Of a stretch of 64,000 bases of DNA, positions 34,151 to 48,700 are shown piece after piece. The stretch spans positions 35,635,121 to 35,699,120 of the forward strand of contig CM041085.1 of assembly GCA_023079485.1 (NCBI GenBank). Reading direction: 5' to 3'. Position numbers and translations under genes: made by a program. This DNA comes from Archilochus colubris. Lineage: Eukaryota > Chordata > Aves > Apodiformes > Trochilidae. Every line of letters starts with the position of its first letter. Position 1 is the first letter of the stretch. The notes beneath the pieces were generated by a model. It worked only from the letters and a program-made list of their open reading frames with translations. It did no database searches and had not been told where the DNA came from.

Positions 34151-37100
34151 AACTATTCAGTATGAAGACTGATCTCAAATGTCACCTAGTAGTGGAAGAA
34201 AACATTCTGAACAAATTCTGCTGCTAAACCTGGGCAGCAACCAAGGTTTTGATATATCTGGATAAAATCCTCAGGTTGTAAAAATAACTGTAATTCCAAA
34301 AGTCTTGCAACACAGTGAAAGAGTTCCAGAAAAGAGTGAGCTGCTGCAGTGACAGAAGTTTGAATATGTAACAATTTCCATGGTAGAAAGGAAGATGCTG
34401 CAAAATTCCCCATTTCTGACTGCTGAGAGAAAATACGAATAATAACCATAAATAAAACCACATTAAGAGAACAGGTAAAAAAAGTTACAAATGAAATTAA
34501 ATTCCAGGTCAAATGACTGGAGGCACATGCTCCCCGCAAAAGTGCTACCTGGGTATTTGCTTCATAAGTCTGCACGTCCCAAGTATCCAAACAGAGGTGA
34601 ACTAAGGAGAAAAAGTGCTTCCTCTAGATGAATCCAATAATTAATTTATAGATATAGAGAAAGACTATACCTGAGCTGCTCCAACCAGGTTCTCAGCTGC
34701 TGGGCTGATAAGAAGAAAATTTTCATGGTAGCCAAGTGTTAACCTGAATCACAGGAGAAACAACCCCAGTGATAGCATCATCATTGAATCCCACCTTGTC
34801 ATGATATCTTCTTACTCAGACAATAAATCTGTAAACAAAGATGAAGACTAGCAGACAGACTTCATCATTAGGCACATAAAATTCTGGGTTTTAGGAACAA
34901 GCTTTGACTTGAGCCCATTCAGTACAAAAGTGGGAGTCCTGTAGCATAACAAGAGAATACTGAAGAAAAGGCAATGATTCGTCAGTGTTGACTCTGGACT
35001 GAAAGACTCCCCTTCAAAGGCAGAAAGGGTTACTTAGTCAGAAGAAGGTGACATTTAATGAAAATGCCAGGTATAGATAAAGGCTCTAATTTTTCATCCA
35101 GAATTCTGTATTTCATTTGTCTGTAGCAACCTTGTCTAAAGGTGCAGCAAGGTCGAGGAGGAAGGGTCTTTGAAGGTTTGAAGGTGACAATGAAGTAGAT
35201 CACTGATCTCTCAGAAACAGCACTGTGTGAAGACTGTTTTCTACTATGCTATTTATATTTATCCCTGACAGTTTTTCTAAACTATTACTATATCTGACAT
35301 GATGCCCACAGGATATATTGGCAGATTTGGTAAAGAATTTTCTTCCTAGGCCAGGTACCAGTCATGTAAAAGAAGAAAAAATTTTCTTTGCAGAGAAAGC
35401 TTAAATAGGTCAAATGCACATATTTAACTTTTTCATTGTATACCTGATGAAAAATTTGCTAACTAAGATAAAGTACTTACGATGCTTTCTCATGTGGCAG
35501 TTATCACTAGCTACTAGGCTAAAGCTTAAGCTGATGTTTTCCACCATTTCTTCCAAAGGAAAATCTCTGAAAATGCCATTTCTTTTGATTTTCTCACGTA
35601 ACATTACCCCAATAGCAGATTTTGAAGTCAGTGAAGAAGTCTCCAGGATTTGACCAACGAAAGAAAGTATGTTAATTTTTGTTAAGAAACTAATGCATTT
35701 GTAGGTAATATGGTACCAAATCCATTTCTTTTCTGTCAGTAAATGAAAGAAAACCTATTTCTTAAAATATTTTATTTTAAAATATTTATTTTAAAATCCT
35801 GTTATTTAGGAACATAGAAGATCCATTATTATGATTGTTAAACTAAGGTAAGATCCAAAATTGTAATGCTTAAGAAGGGTTTAGTGTTTTAAACTACTAC
35901 TGGGAAGATTATCTATCATTTTATATAGAGCAGATAGAATGGTAGAGCCTACTAATACTTGTCCTGACTTTTGTATATCAGAATGGTCATGGTCAATATG
36001 TTTTGCAATACCAGAAGACAGGATGGCACCTTTTTTAAGGAGGGAGAAAATTTGTTAACTTTCTGTAATTTTTGAATGTTAATGTATGGATATGCAGAGG
36101 ACAGTAATTGCTGTTGCAGACATGTCAATCTGAAAGAAAGGTATGTCTGATATGACTTGAGCATTTTTTTTGTTCCACCTTGTTTTTCAAATAATCTTGA
36201 GGTACCAGGTACAAATGCATATGAAGTCCTAAAGAATATACACTACAAATGTGCATCATAAATACATGTAATTAATACCTTCTTCAATAATATTTCAATA
36301 TTTCAATATTTCAATACCTTGGGAGAAAGAAAGAACAAGAAGAATCCCATTCTGTTTTGAAAACGCAAGAAGCCAATTTCTATTACACATTAATTCAGAC
36401 TTATTCTATTTTTATTTTCCTAGGGATGAGGCAGTAAACATATATAAGTGTTTAATTAAAATGACCTATAGGTAGATGGCTTACACCAGTCATGATTATG
36501 CTCTGGATTATATTTTTCATAATGTGCTACACTGTAAACATCTGGATTATTTTTTTTTCCTGGCAGAATACTCAGTTTAAAGAACTCAGATACATGTAGG
36601 AATGAGACTAAAGGAAAAATATACAAATTTTTTCCCTTATTAGAAAAAGTTCTGATGGTAATGAACCATAAGATGATGGTACAAAAACTAAGTAACTGGC
36701 ACAGGACTGTGAACGAGAGGAAAGGGACAAGATCCTAATGTTACATGAAGCACAATAAAGAAGCTGTTGTATGAGGACAGTGCATTTGAAAAAACATGGG
36801 CCTATGGCCACAGGGAAAGAATCCACACCCAAAGTCATCTTAACAAAAGAGAAAAAATAAGCTCGCCTTAAAAAGATGTGTGTTATGGTAAGCAGGTCCC
36901 TTAAGTTTCAGAGTTGTTCTTTAACTGAGTGTTCCTAAATTTTTTATATTTCTCTTGAAACTTAAATGCTGTGCAATAAATAAGTCTGGAAAGTTAAATT
37001 ATTATGCAGCAAGGTGTGAAAAAAATGAAGAGCCCACCTTTACAAAAAACTCAGCTACCCTGTAGAAAACAGCAGGCTGACTGTGTCATTAAGGGTTATA

Positions 37101-40100
37101 TTATAAACCATGTGTACTATCTACAAGGAGATCTAAAAATCTAGTTTTCCTCTAACCCTTAACAGGATATAGAGCACATTCTTCTGTTCCTTCTTCGTTC
37201 CAAGACAAATGCACCTTGACAGAAATGATATCTTTTCCTTCTGCATTACTTGGCTGTCTCTTACTGAGAACAGAACGTCTTTTTAGAGTGTTTTTAATGC
37301 CTGTATGAAGATAGCAAAAAATAGCTTATTTAGGGGAAAGTTTATGACAGACACTTTCTTGTTTGTGTTCGAAACTGGTTAAGCCAGTGTTAATTGCAAG
37401 TTAATATTTTACTCAGGATACAGAAGAGATCTAAAAAAAGACAGTTTAAAAACTTTCCCAGACATAAAAAAAAAGCTATTTATTTTTCTGCTACACCATT
37501 TTTAATCTAAGATAGATTATTTATGCTACTTCATTTCCTAGATGGTCATGTTAAGAAGGATGTTCCTTTTACAGAGCTTCACCTGTTAGCAGATTGGGAT
37601 GGAACTGGACCTAGGTGAACAATACAAATTGCCATCAAAAACTTCATTAGTAGGAAAGCGGGTCATATCTCCACATATCAAATTTGAAAAAAAGATATAC
37701 AATACACAATATTGTATATTGCAATATACAGTTGGCTGTATGCAGTCCATCATGGGAATATTCAGACTGTTACAAAAATAAATTCTGGTTCTGAACTTTA
37801 ACGCTTTATATTGCAATCATTATCTTGTCCGCTGAAAACTTTGTTTTTTAGAATTTTAAAGATGAATGAATTGATAAACAACCTCCTTTTTTTTTTATTA
37901 TTTTTTTTTATACAACAGGATCAACAAGTAAACCAACTTGTGCCATAAAGAAAATAATTATTTATTTAATGAATATTTACTACCAAAAGCTTGGTTTCTG
38001 AAGGATTTTGGCTCCACATTCTACTGATCCAACATTAACAATTATGATTGCCCTGTGCATTCCTGTCATGGCTTCCTCCATTTTTCTGCCACTCTGCCAT
38101 GTCAACACCAAATCCACAAGTCTTGCTGCATTTCTCTGAGCTCCCTCACACATCTTTTGTCCCCCCCACTTGGCAGAATACTTGGTGGCTGCCTCAGAGC
38201 TACATGTGCCGACCACCTGGTCCAGCTGCCAGAAGGAATGGATGGCAGCTGAGGTCCACCTGTCCTCGCCTCAATGGGAACACTTGCTTTTTCTCCTCTA
38301 CTGAAAAAAGTTCTTTTTCACAATTTTATTTAAATCTTTGAGATTCTTACCTTTCTGTCAAGTTTGGCTGACATTGCCCATCAGTTTTGAAAGCTAATAT
38401 GAGAGCACAGACAGACAGGCAGTTAAAAAGGCAGACGCATTCACAAAGTAACAATAAACTGCACTTCCTTAGAAAACAAGCCTAAAAGTTATAGTCCAAT
38501 GACAGCAAAGCTGTAATTTATCTTCTGCAATAGCTAAAGATAAATGAGAAGGGTATACTGGATTTTTGGAAGCTATTTCTAGGAATATTAGTGACTGATT
38601 GCAGTTAGCATTATAACGGTTGGGTGTCTTAATGTATGTCAAGTGTTCATGAGTTCTCAAATTACGACACCATGCTTCACAATGTGATGCTCTTATATAT
38701 TTTTATATGTCATACATGGTATAAATGCATTTCCCTACACACCCTGTGACTTTCCTGATACAGATAAAACATGAGGTAATTTATAATCAGTTAATGAACA
38801 CTAAATAAAAAAACAAAAAAACCTTAGAAGATTAGTATGATAGGCATCCTGTTTTTAAAGAAAACAACAATCTAGTCCTTAAGCTTATGCATAATATTCG
38901 CGGTTCAGAAAATAATGACCTGAGTTTGGTAAATCCCTGAGCTACTAGACATTGCTTTATGCTTTGGGGATTTATGCAAACACTGTGGGCATTGCAGAAG
39001 AGAACTGAAATGAGTCTTTCATATTCAGGAGAAAACATGGCAAAACTCCACAATATTCTGTAAGAGAATGTCAGCTTGCATGCTTCTACCCTCGGAAGCT
39101 GTAAGGGCCTGTTTGGAATGTCATACCTAGGAACAAGCCCTTCTTCCATCCCAAATATTATCACTTCCATGGTATGCGAATGCATCCTTGTGCTGAAGAT
39201 ACACAACTTTAGCCCAGGGGTAGGCTGATGTTTTCTGTATGCCTGTACACATGTCATAAGTCAACCCAAGGACAGCTGTGGTCACCACACAAATCTATAG
39301 CACTGTAAATTATATTTGCTTTTACAGTAACATCATCTAACTTTGCTGTTCTTTCTTAAGTCCATTCCTCTCCTGAGTGTCAAGTCATGTCCGAACAAAG
39401 TCAAAAATCCCTCCTGGAGCTGAACAGGATGAGACCTGTACCCGGATCATACAAATAAGTGTAACAATGTAAAGCAGCAGACTAGATTTCCAACAAGGCG
39501 GGGTAAAAATATCCCTCATTATCTCCTGTCTATTTTCTAGTCAGTAAGTCCCAATCTGAGGACAAAAATGTTGGGTTTGATGCACTGGTATTTGCAGACA
39601 CTTTGCTCTTCTTCCAGGCCCCCCCCTGCATGGCTTTTTTCCATTCCTTGCCCAGTGTTAGTATTATTTCAGATTAGAATCACAACCTTTCAATCCTATC
39701 TTTATTTATACACTTGCAGTTAGTAACATTTATTTCCTTTTTTTGTTCTCATATTATTGTTTCTCTGTTTCAAGGGCAAACTCAGCAGAAATATATTTTT
39801 TCACCCCTGGTGAGGTCTTTAGCTATTTGAGTGAGCAGATATGTAATTTTTACACACAAGCACAAGTAGACTTTTGTCTCAGCAAAGAAAAATGCACACC
39901 TTGATAAGCATGGATTTATGTATATATCAAATCTTCTTAAAATAGCTTCACCATCTTTCTGTTCACTCAGTTCTGTTTATTGATTTAAATGTATTATATA
40001 GAAAGTACAAAATGTAAGCAGGCAAAAAGTTATTGTGTATAACTTTCTTACTAGCGAAAAAAGTGATGGCACTGAAGACATAATTCAGTTCAATAGTCAA

Positions 40101-41369
40101 TTTTGATGCTCTTTTTTGCCACTACTTGAATTCAAGGAACAGATTGTTGAGAGAACAGTGAGTTCTTTTAAGTAAGCAAAGTTTAAAAGAATTATGAATG
40201 CTAGTGTATAGAGGAAAAGGGGGTGGAATATTAAAAAATAATTTAGAACACCCAACAGATCAAAAATAGATGTCACAACAAATTGATACAGATGTTAAAA
40301 AAATGAAAACGCGGAAAGATCAGAGAGTAGTTTTATAAGAAAATGCAATAAGAGATACAGGATAAAAGCTTTATGTGTTTGTAATGCAAATGGGAAATCG
40401 GGGGACTAAGTGGAAAGAGACATGTCTAAGTGGAAACCTAGAAAGTCTAGGCATTATGCTATAAAATCACTACTTTGGAAGGTCAAGACATGGCCTTTTC
40501 ATTATTTCAGATGTAACAAGAAGCCAAAAATTTATAATTATGCCACAGAGACAGAGGGCAGAAGCTAAGTCCCAGCAGATGTTCAGGCTGAGCAATGTAC
40601 ATTGTGGAAATACTCAGGTTTTTGCCATGGTAAATCAGCATCGTGGGTCTAAGCCAACACACACCAACTTATCTTGGGCCCAATACCTTCTCCTCTCTGT
40701 ATAAACAGCATAGACATACCCAGTCCAATATTTATGTAAAAATATAAAAACATCTCCTCTTCAAAAGTGGCATTCTCATTTCTTAATTGATATATTTCTT
40801 TCTCCAGTCTTTTTTTCTTTTGCCCATGGCTCACCTCCTTCCCGTTTCTTCTGTTCACTGCTGAATGTCTGAATGTGGCTATCTTGCTTTATTCCTGTGG
40901 TCCTAACACATAGCACAACATAAAATTTTTACAAGTCACTGACTTTTTTATTTTTTTCAGTGTGGATCTGGATCCAGTTTTAGGCATCCTGAATTTTACT
41001 GACATTCATATTTAAAGGATATGTGTAAGTGTAAAATTACTCAAGTCATCCCCTCCATCTGAACTACTCTCTATTTTTTTTGAGGAAGTGAAACACTTTC
41101 TACTAAATGAGCATTCTTTAGTTTTCCTTATGCTTCAAGAGTAATTATCTTCTGCTCTGCATGTTCTGATAGAGGGTCCACAAACAGAAATTCAACCTAA
41201 CGTGAGTATTTGTTGATGAAGACAAACAGGATACCTAACAAATGTCACTGCAACATGAACAATATAAGTTAGTGCTGGTACTAGTAAAAGTTATTTTGGC
41301 ACATAATTATACGTAGAGATACAGGTACCTAAGAGCTCTATGAACTTTTCCCATCTCTAATATAATGGA
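34151..41369. other. Intronic stretch without recognised elements
   Basis: AT-rich. Small tandem repeats: (atttcaat)3 near 36290-36315. A self-complementary 'caatattgtatattgcaata' stretch lies near 37706-37727. Frames at 37980-38341 and 38832-39257 could not be linked to any protein. Confidence 0.45.
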
Positions 41370-41812
41370 GAGGGTGTGCTGAAGGGGCAACTAAGCTGAT
41401 TAGGGGTCTGGATAAGTGGTCTTATGAGGGGAGGCTGAAGGAGCAGGGTCTCCTCAAGCCTGAAGAAGAGGAGGCAGAGGGGAGACCTTATTGTCCTCTA
41501 CAACCATCTGAGCTAAGGCAAGCTTGATCACTCCCTAGTGATCAGCGACAGGACAAGAGGAAATGGGTCTGAGTTGCGTCAGGAGTGGTTCAGATTGGAT
41601 ATTAGGAAAACTTTCTTCACCAAAAGAGTGGTGAAGCATTGAAACTGGTTGTCCAGGGAGGTGGTGGAGTCACCATCCCCATGAGTATTCAAAAAAACTG
41701 GGTAGACACGAAGCTTCAGGAGATGATCTAGTGGTTATGATGGTGTAGGACTGACAGTTGAACTCTATGATCTTGAAGATCCTTCCCAACCATGATGATT
41801 CCATGGTTCTAA
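41370..41812 (+). mobile_element. Older CR1 LINE 3' end
   Basis: The plus strand shows the degenerate CR1 C-terminal layout: 'ggaggctgaaggagcagggt', 'gaagaggaggcagaggggag', 'gacaagaggaaatgggt', 'ttcagattggatattaggaa', then the 3' UTR 'gatccttcccaacc' and the tail 'gatgattccatggttctaat'. It is more diverged than the copies at 6718, 43713 and 57888, with many small indels and no open frame. It lies antisense to PRKN. Confidence 0.85.
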
Positions 41813-43240
41813 TACCTAAATATTTAATTGCCTGCTCAAGAAAAATCAAGTAAGTTTATAGCATCAACAGAGTAATTTTCAGCTCCTGGAACTGAAATTA
41901 ATAGGTTTCTCTCAGCTATATCCAGGCCTGTGTTAGAGGCATATAGTAATTTTAACTTTAATATATTATTTCTTCCATTTATAATCTGACTAAATATAAC
42001 TGAATACAACAGGAAGATAATAGATCAAAATGTACTTTTCCTTAATAAATTCTTCCTTCAAACTAGGCTGGCAAATATATCAGAAAGGGAATTTCTGAAA
42101 TAGAGTATTGAAAATGATTGGCCAAAGTAGCATGCTTCTCAGTCAGTTCCGCTCTGAGACTGATACAATAATGAAGAGGAGGTAAGAAATGAGGAAATAA
42201 TTTCTATTTCCACATCTGTGTTCCAGCCCAGAATCAGGTAAGTTATTGAATTTGATGGAATAATTCATGTATTTTTAAAACCATTTGGAATGAAGTTCAT
42301 ATATTATTCATACACCTTTTGCATGTTTTATGCATGTAAGCATACTTTACAGATGCTTGATGCTACCTCCACAATTGAGCCTGTGAAGGTGTATTCACTA
42401 AAAAATTACCTTGATGATGCTTCTGATTTCTGATCTCACTTATTTGAAAATCCCTATGTCTAAGAAAAATAAGGAGAGACTTTCACCTGCCAACACTGCA
42501 AAAATAATTAGTAAATATAATCAAATGAACATATCTGTCATGCTGTAGCGAACTAGTATGGATTTCAGTTGGTTTGCATATTCTGCAGAAGCTTTACAGG
42601 TAATATTCCTTCAATGACATTTTATCAGAGGATTACACAGTCAACGGGGAATTATCAACTTGTTTAACATATATTCCTTTATTCAGTGGTGAAATGACAA
42701 CAGGACTTGAAAAAGAAGTGGGCAAAATTACACGCACTTAGTATTGATGTAAAAAGTAATGAGAGATATCAAGGATATAAAATTAAATTTATTTCATGGG
42801 GAAATAAGCATGGTCTTAAAAAGTATTCTGGAATAAAAAAGTAATTTGAAGAACGACGTCAGACCACTTAGAAGTACAGACAAAAACCATTAATAGTGCA
42901 AAAGAAGTGCACAAAGTATTTCTTTTGTAGACAAGAATGAAGGAGCAACTATATTACATAATCATGAAGAATTTCCATCCTATTAGCATCTAAGGAATTT
43001 GTTCAAACATCTGTAAGTAGTTTACAATATCAAAAGACTTGGTAGTCTAAGTTAAAGTATTCTACCAAAGCAGGTAGTTAAGATCTCCAATTTCATTATG
43101 CTAATTTTTCCTTATGTGTGAGACACTGTTTCGCAATGCTGAAAAATTATCTGCTTGATCCAGTGTAAAATGGGTACCTGGATGACAATCCAAAGAGGAA
43201 GAAATTCTATAGTTTACAAAGGATACCTCAATTTGAAGCT

Positions 43241-43244
<4 letters not shown>
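41813..43244. other. Intronic stretch without recognised elements
   Basis: AT-rich sequence with no coding signal or repeat family recognised. Confidence 0.45.

Positions 43245-43274
<30 letters not shown>
43245..43274. repeat. (AT)15 microsatellite
   Basis: A perfect alternating AT run of about 30 bp. Confidence 0.95.
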
Positions 43275-43277
<3 letters not shown>

Positions 43278-43344
43278 AAATATTCATTTAGGTCAACAAG
43301 ACTTTATGGAACAGAAGGTCTTGCAAAACTCAACGTTTCATTTT

Positions 43345-43677
43345 TTAGCATGGAAACGAGCAGCTTGGCTGAGAAAGATTACTTATCCTGTCAGCTAACT
43401 TAAGGAGTTGCCTCTTCTCCTCACCCTCAGCCTGCTGCAGAGCTGTTCCAGCAACCCAGTTACTGATACAACCCAGCTCTGGAGATGCCCTGCATACAGG
43501 GTGAGAGAATGAATCTACATCTGAAACAACACCTTCCCCCTCATTTTTCAATTCGTCTTCATCCAGTTCAGTGATAGTTTCATAAACCTTAATGAAACGC
43601 ATGGAGCAGCACAGCAAAGGTAGGAATGAAAACTGAAGGTGGAAAGGTACATTGCTATGAGCAAAAATTGCCACCAA
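43345..43677 (-). other. Unassigned 110-codon open frame with protein-like composition
   Basis: The minus-strand frame ends at 43345. Its middle has an acidic, ordinary-looking composition (ITELDEDELKNEGEGVVSDV and later EGEEKRQLLKLADRISNLSQ). The region is richer in G+C than the flanking intron. A possible acceptor (tttcattaag) precedes GTTTATGAAACT near 43590, and a possible donor (GTGAG) is at about 43425. No family was recognised. It directly precedes a CR1 that starts at 43713. It could be a fragment of a decayed retroelement gene, a pseudogene or a chance frame. Confidence 0.25.
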
Positions 43678-43712
43678 AGCCTGTGCTGTGAATATTCACT
43701 AAATGGGGTTTT

Positions 43713-44042
43713 CTCTACAACTCCCTGAAAGGAGGGTGTAGCCAGGCAGGGGTTGGTCTCTTTTGCCAGCCGACTTTCAACAAGACAAGAGGGCAGGGTC
43801 TTAAGTTGTGCCAGGGGAAGTTTAGGTTAGATATTAGAAAGAATTTCTTTACGGAGAGAGTGATCAAGCATTGGAATGGGCTGCCCAGGGAAGTAGTGGA
43901 TTCTCCATCCCTGGAGATATTTAAAAAGAGACTGGATGTGGCACTCAGTGCCATGGTCTAGCAACCGCAACGGTGGTTCAGGGGTTGGACTCGATGATCT
44001 CTGAGGTCCCTTCCAACCCAGCCAATTCTATGATTCTATGAT
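43713..44042 (+). mobile_element. 5'-truncated CR1 LINE, 3' end
   Basis: From 43713 the plus strand encodes the final 82 codons of CR1 ORF2 without interruption ([19 protein letters not shown], then [20 protein letters not shown]) to a TAG at 43959-43961. The 3' UTR follows (gaggtcccttccaacccagc) with a short tail (tctatgattctatgat). It is very similar to the minus-strand copy at 6718-7135. It lies antisense to PRKN in intron 2. Confidence 0.95.
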
Positions 44043-45755
44043 AAGAATTTATCCACAGTCACTGGTACTAAGCCTGATGCTTTGCAACACTTACTAATCA
44101 ATAGTATGTGAATAAATACACAGTCATATCTGATTCTTTAATCTCAATTAATTTTATCATATTGAAATACAGGAGTGATTCAAGGGAGAGATGCAAAAAA
44201 GATTCACCTGGTGGAAAACAAATTAGTCACAACAAGACAGGGAACTGTTGAACTCCTAAAATTAAAACTGATATATGACTTGATTGCATAAGGCAGAAAT
44301 ATCATCTGCAGAATTAGCTGTGGAGTCCTTCAGGCCACAGAGCTTAACAAGAGAAAGACACAAAAATTCATGGTTTTTACATTAACTGGTTCCATTTCTT
44401 AAGAGCCACTCTGTAAAGAAGCAACAGCCAGATGGTAACAATGAAAATTTTTAATCTTACATCAGATTTACACTAATATTTGCGTCAGTGAGTGACTTCT
44501 ATGAAACTGTCAACACTGGTACCTGATAACACAGATCTTCAAAAATAGGTTTTTAGAAATTCATGCCAGGTCCTTAAGGAGAAAAGATACAAATGCTATC
44601 AGAATTTTATGAACTTTTCTTCTTTTAAAGGAAAGATTGCTGCTAAATATGGAACGAAAGTGAACCTGTTATGCACATATGCAACAAAAGCTCATGTAAC
44701 CTTTTTCAGCATTACAAACCTTTCTTACTAAATCCAGAAACATTTTAATAATTTCCCACAATGCTGGTTATTAACACACACAAAGCCCCCACAAAACAAA
44801 ACACAAAAAACCCCACCAGATGGATGCCTCTGTAAAAGTATCAGTTTTAAGGTTTTTTTAGCCAGCGCTACACAACTGTGCTTTTCTAACTTCCCAATTG
44901 ACAGCAATTACCATTCTCATAACCTCTCAAATATGACCAAACTGTTGTAATTTGGTTTGGTAATGCTAACAAACAAAATCTCATGAGCCTTGGCCCTCTT
45001 TTTCTGAATTACCAGCCCATTGTTATTTGAGGAGAAATCCACTTATTCAAGAGGTGAGCAGTGGGAGCACGTGGAAATAGGCAGAGAAAACAGTGGGGGA
45101 AATAGGATGAAGGGCATTGGCTGGATCCCAGTTGGTCACAAAAATCTAGACTAGCTCAGCCAAGCTGTTTCTTACACATATGCTACCCACATTTCTCTTT
45201 CTCCCACTCATGCAATTTGCCAAGCAACATCTCTGAAGTTTGTTAACAGGGAACTTCATGATCTGTCTGGATTAACTTCTGATCAGGTCACGGTTATGCA
45301 GTGATTGCGCTGGAGAGGATTCTTTTACCAGCCTCACCACAGAAAAGACATTTATATAACTTCTTCCACTGAAGTGTATAAGGGTGCTTAATACAGACAT
45401 ATCCTCTAACTAGATTAACAATTGATCAGAGAACAATCTGATGGCAACAATTAACACTACGGATCATCTAAACTCCTTTAACCTGCAGATATTGTCTGCT
45501 ACTCATCTGAGGGAGCAGGATAGAAATGGAGTGTCTCCCATTTGAGATACATTTGAGATTTTTGTTAGCTATATTTAAATCACAGATCTTTTTAAAAAAA
45601 GGTAATAAAAAAAAAAGAAAAAGGATTTTTCAATATCACATGATGTGCAGCTATTGTAGGCATAAACTAGGACCTGGTTACAACTTATAAGAACCATGAG
45701 ATTCCACCAACTTATAGCAAGTATCGAAAGAACAAAACAGGAAGAATAGAATTCT

Positions 45756-45760
<5 letters not shown>

Positions 45761-45791
<31 letters not shown>
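45761..45791. repeat. T31 homopolymer
   Basis: Thirty-one consecutive T. No processed-gene body was recognised next to it, so it is treated as a simple repeat. Confidence 0.95.
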
Positions 45792-45795
<4 letters not shown>

Positions 45796-48700
45796 AATCA
45801 AGACTCTCTGTATGAGAAACAACAGTAATACTTTTGTCCCTACCAACAATGGATTGATTAGACAGGACTATTATCTACTTCCTGCACCATTCAGTAACAC
45901 CCATCCCTCCACCTCAATATTTTAAACTGTTTTCATGGAATTAAATGAATTGTATATTTTCTGTAGAAGCAACATATAAACAGATCTTTGTCAGTGAAAA
46001 ACATTGCTACATTTGCACCCAGCAGGATTCAGTAGCAGGAGTCCCCAGTTTGCTCTCTGTATACATAATCATAACACATAGCAATTTAAAATGGTGAGAC
46101 AACATCACTCCAAGAGGTTTCCCTAGGTGGAGTTCTCTGTGTCCCTGTGAAAGAGCAGGAGGGTCTGGATCTATAGCATGTGTTTTTACTTACAACGTAT
46201 GTTCTTACTCACACCTTAGAAGTAAGTTAGCCCCCATACTAAGCTCAATCCCTGCTGCCACAGCCATACCAGTAGTCCCACCTGAAACAGTTTAAAATTA
46301 GTGCTCCTAACATTCAAGGCTGAGCTGCAGTAATTCCCTAGAATATGTGGACACATTCAATTAGGGATCCACAGGCTGTTCTACTGATTCCCTAATGTGG
46401 CAAGATTGTCTTATTTATGATTACTGGTAGTTTCAAGCAGAGACAATTTGGTCAACATGGCTCCTCCTGAACCATGTAGGGTGAAAGATAAATGAGAGAA
46501 CATATAAAAGAATAAGAGTGGCATGAGAACGAGTTCATCTTCTGGCTTTGAAACTCCGTTCCACACTTTCTTTTTCCTTTCCACAATAATGTGGTGGAAA
46601 AGATCTTGCATATTTTTTTCTAGGTTGCAGTGTCCTTATCACAATAGGATCCTGAACAGTGCTTACTAAAAACACACACATTTACAGATATCTTTATAGA
46701 TCAATAGTTACATACTATCAACATTTTAGAACTATCAATCCCTATGAATTCATGAGACATCTGAGAGAAAAGCCAAGCACCCGTCTGAGAGGGACTGATT
46801 AATGTCTCCTCTGTCCTTGATTCTCAAAAACCATGATTATGATTCACACATAGATAAGAGAAACACAGCTCTGTGTGGTCTCACTGGGAGACTCAACCAA
46901 GAATCTAAAGTCAGAATATACACACACTATATGTACAAATCATGGCTTTACCATCAACATACTGTGAAACCTGGGCTGTCACCTGGCAGCTGCTGTGACA
47001 GACTTGGCAGATTAGGTTAAAAAAAGGACAAAAGCTAATCCAGCTACAAACATAGAAAACTGAGTGAATAGAGCACAATTACTCTGTCTAGTATTGACCC
47101 AAGATGTAGAAACAGGTTCTCAAAGACATTAAAAATGTTATGATTAATCATCGTAACTTTCAGGCCTCCTCTTTTCTGTCTGCTATGAAATTAGTGGCAA
47201 TAGTTAGGATCAAAAGGTGACCAAGGGTGAAGACTGAGCCACAACTATATAAACAATGATTATAACATATGTTAAAATAAAGCAAAATTCTCCCTCCCTC
47301 CAATACGACAGAAGTTCAGTCGAGTCTTTGAACAAGACCTGGAATAGCAATGAAGATGTTTAGGTTCTCATTTCCAGCACATACTACAGCAGACCTTAAA
47401 TTACCCATTTTGGCTTCAGTGATAGCACGTTTCTTCAGCATCAGTATGAAGTGTTACTTATGACTTTAATATGCCATATTCCATACATTTTTTTCTTACT
47501 TTACTGCATTATGCAAGGCAGGAATGCTTTAGAAATCAAAATGTTTAATTTCACAATGATCATGCATTATGATTTCAAGCATGCTGCCAAGGAAAATTCC
47601 AGTCTATGCATAAAAATTAGGTCACATGACTCATATCATAATTATTGATGTAGATTAAAAGATATTCCACTGATCCCTCAGCTCCCTCCATATTTCACCA
47701 CTCCAAATTTAACACCTACAGAAAACCTAATGCCCAGGTAAAAAAAAACCTCATTTGCCCAGGTAAACATGTGGGTATTTTTACAAGTCTTTTGCAATGT
47801 TATGGCCATTGACACATCATAGAAGAAAAAAAAAAGACAGAGAGAAGCTTGAAGTTTCTTTAATTTAATTTTAAAAGCAAAAATCAAAGAGGAATTGGTG
47901 ATTTTGGTCCGCAAGACACAAGGAAACCACTATCTGGAGCTCACTGAGATGGTACTATTAAAAGCCTTCTGCTTCAAAATCTTATATGCTCTGCAAGAGA
48001 AAAATAAAGATTTATATATTATCTGCCTGGTGATACTGAAGCTAAGAAGAACTGTTTATTGTAAGTCCTTTATGGAAACATTAGCTTTGACAAAAAATAT
48101 ATTTAGATGGTTTGATAATTCATTTCAGGAAACAAACAAAAAATGAACTGGGAAATATAAGTCAAATAGGATTAAACAAATAATATTTTGATAAGTTTTT
48201 TATGTTAAAAGATATTACCTAAAGGCAAATTCTGAAGTTTCCTTTTATTAATTGCCTAAGGATTCAAAAACATTTCTGATCCTTACAATTACGTACATCT
48301 TCTACATTATACAAATCTTAGACCTCAGCTCTAATCTCCTACTTAACAGTGAGAATTGTTCTTGCCTGAGGTCCTTACTACTCAAGTTTCAAGAGATTAA
48401 AAATAGCTCTCCAAACCATTTAACTTTTATTTGATATAAACAACCTCAGCCTTTAGGAAAAGGAAAAATGGCAGTAAGGAACTTGAAAAATAATGATGTT
48501 CCTCTGTTAAAATAATGACCTCGTGAGACATCAGTCATCTGTATGGCACTACATTTAGAAACTGTGACTGTGAGCTCTGATGAAGCACAACAGCCTGCCA
48601 GGGGAGTAGAGATAAAAGCACATTTATAAGCTCAGGAAAGTAAATGCCCTAATTCACAGAAAACAGAGAAGTTTCTTTTAAGCAGTAGATGTGTCCACCT

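Noticed and set aside
37980..38341. Overlapping frames of 65-97 codons on both strands in a slightly G+C-richer patch
   Set aside because: No match to a known family, and neither strand has a convincing exon boundary pair.
38832..39257. 141-codon minus-strand open frame
   Set aside because: No domain, no splice context and no composition shift; within chance expectation for this length of intron.
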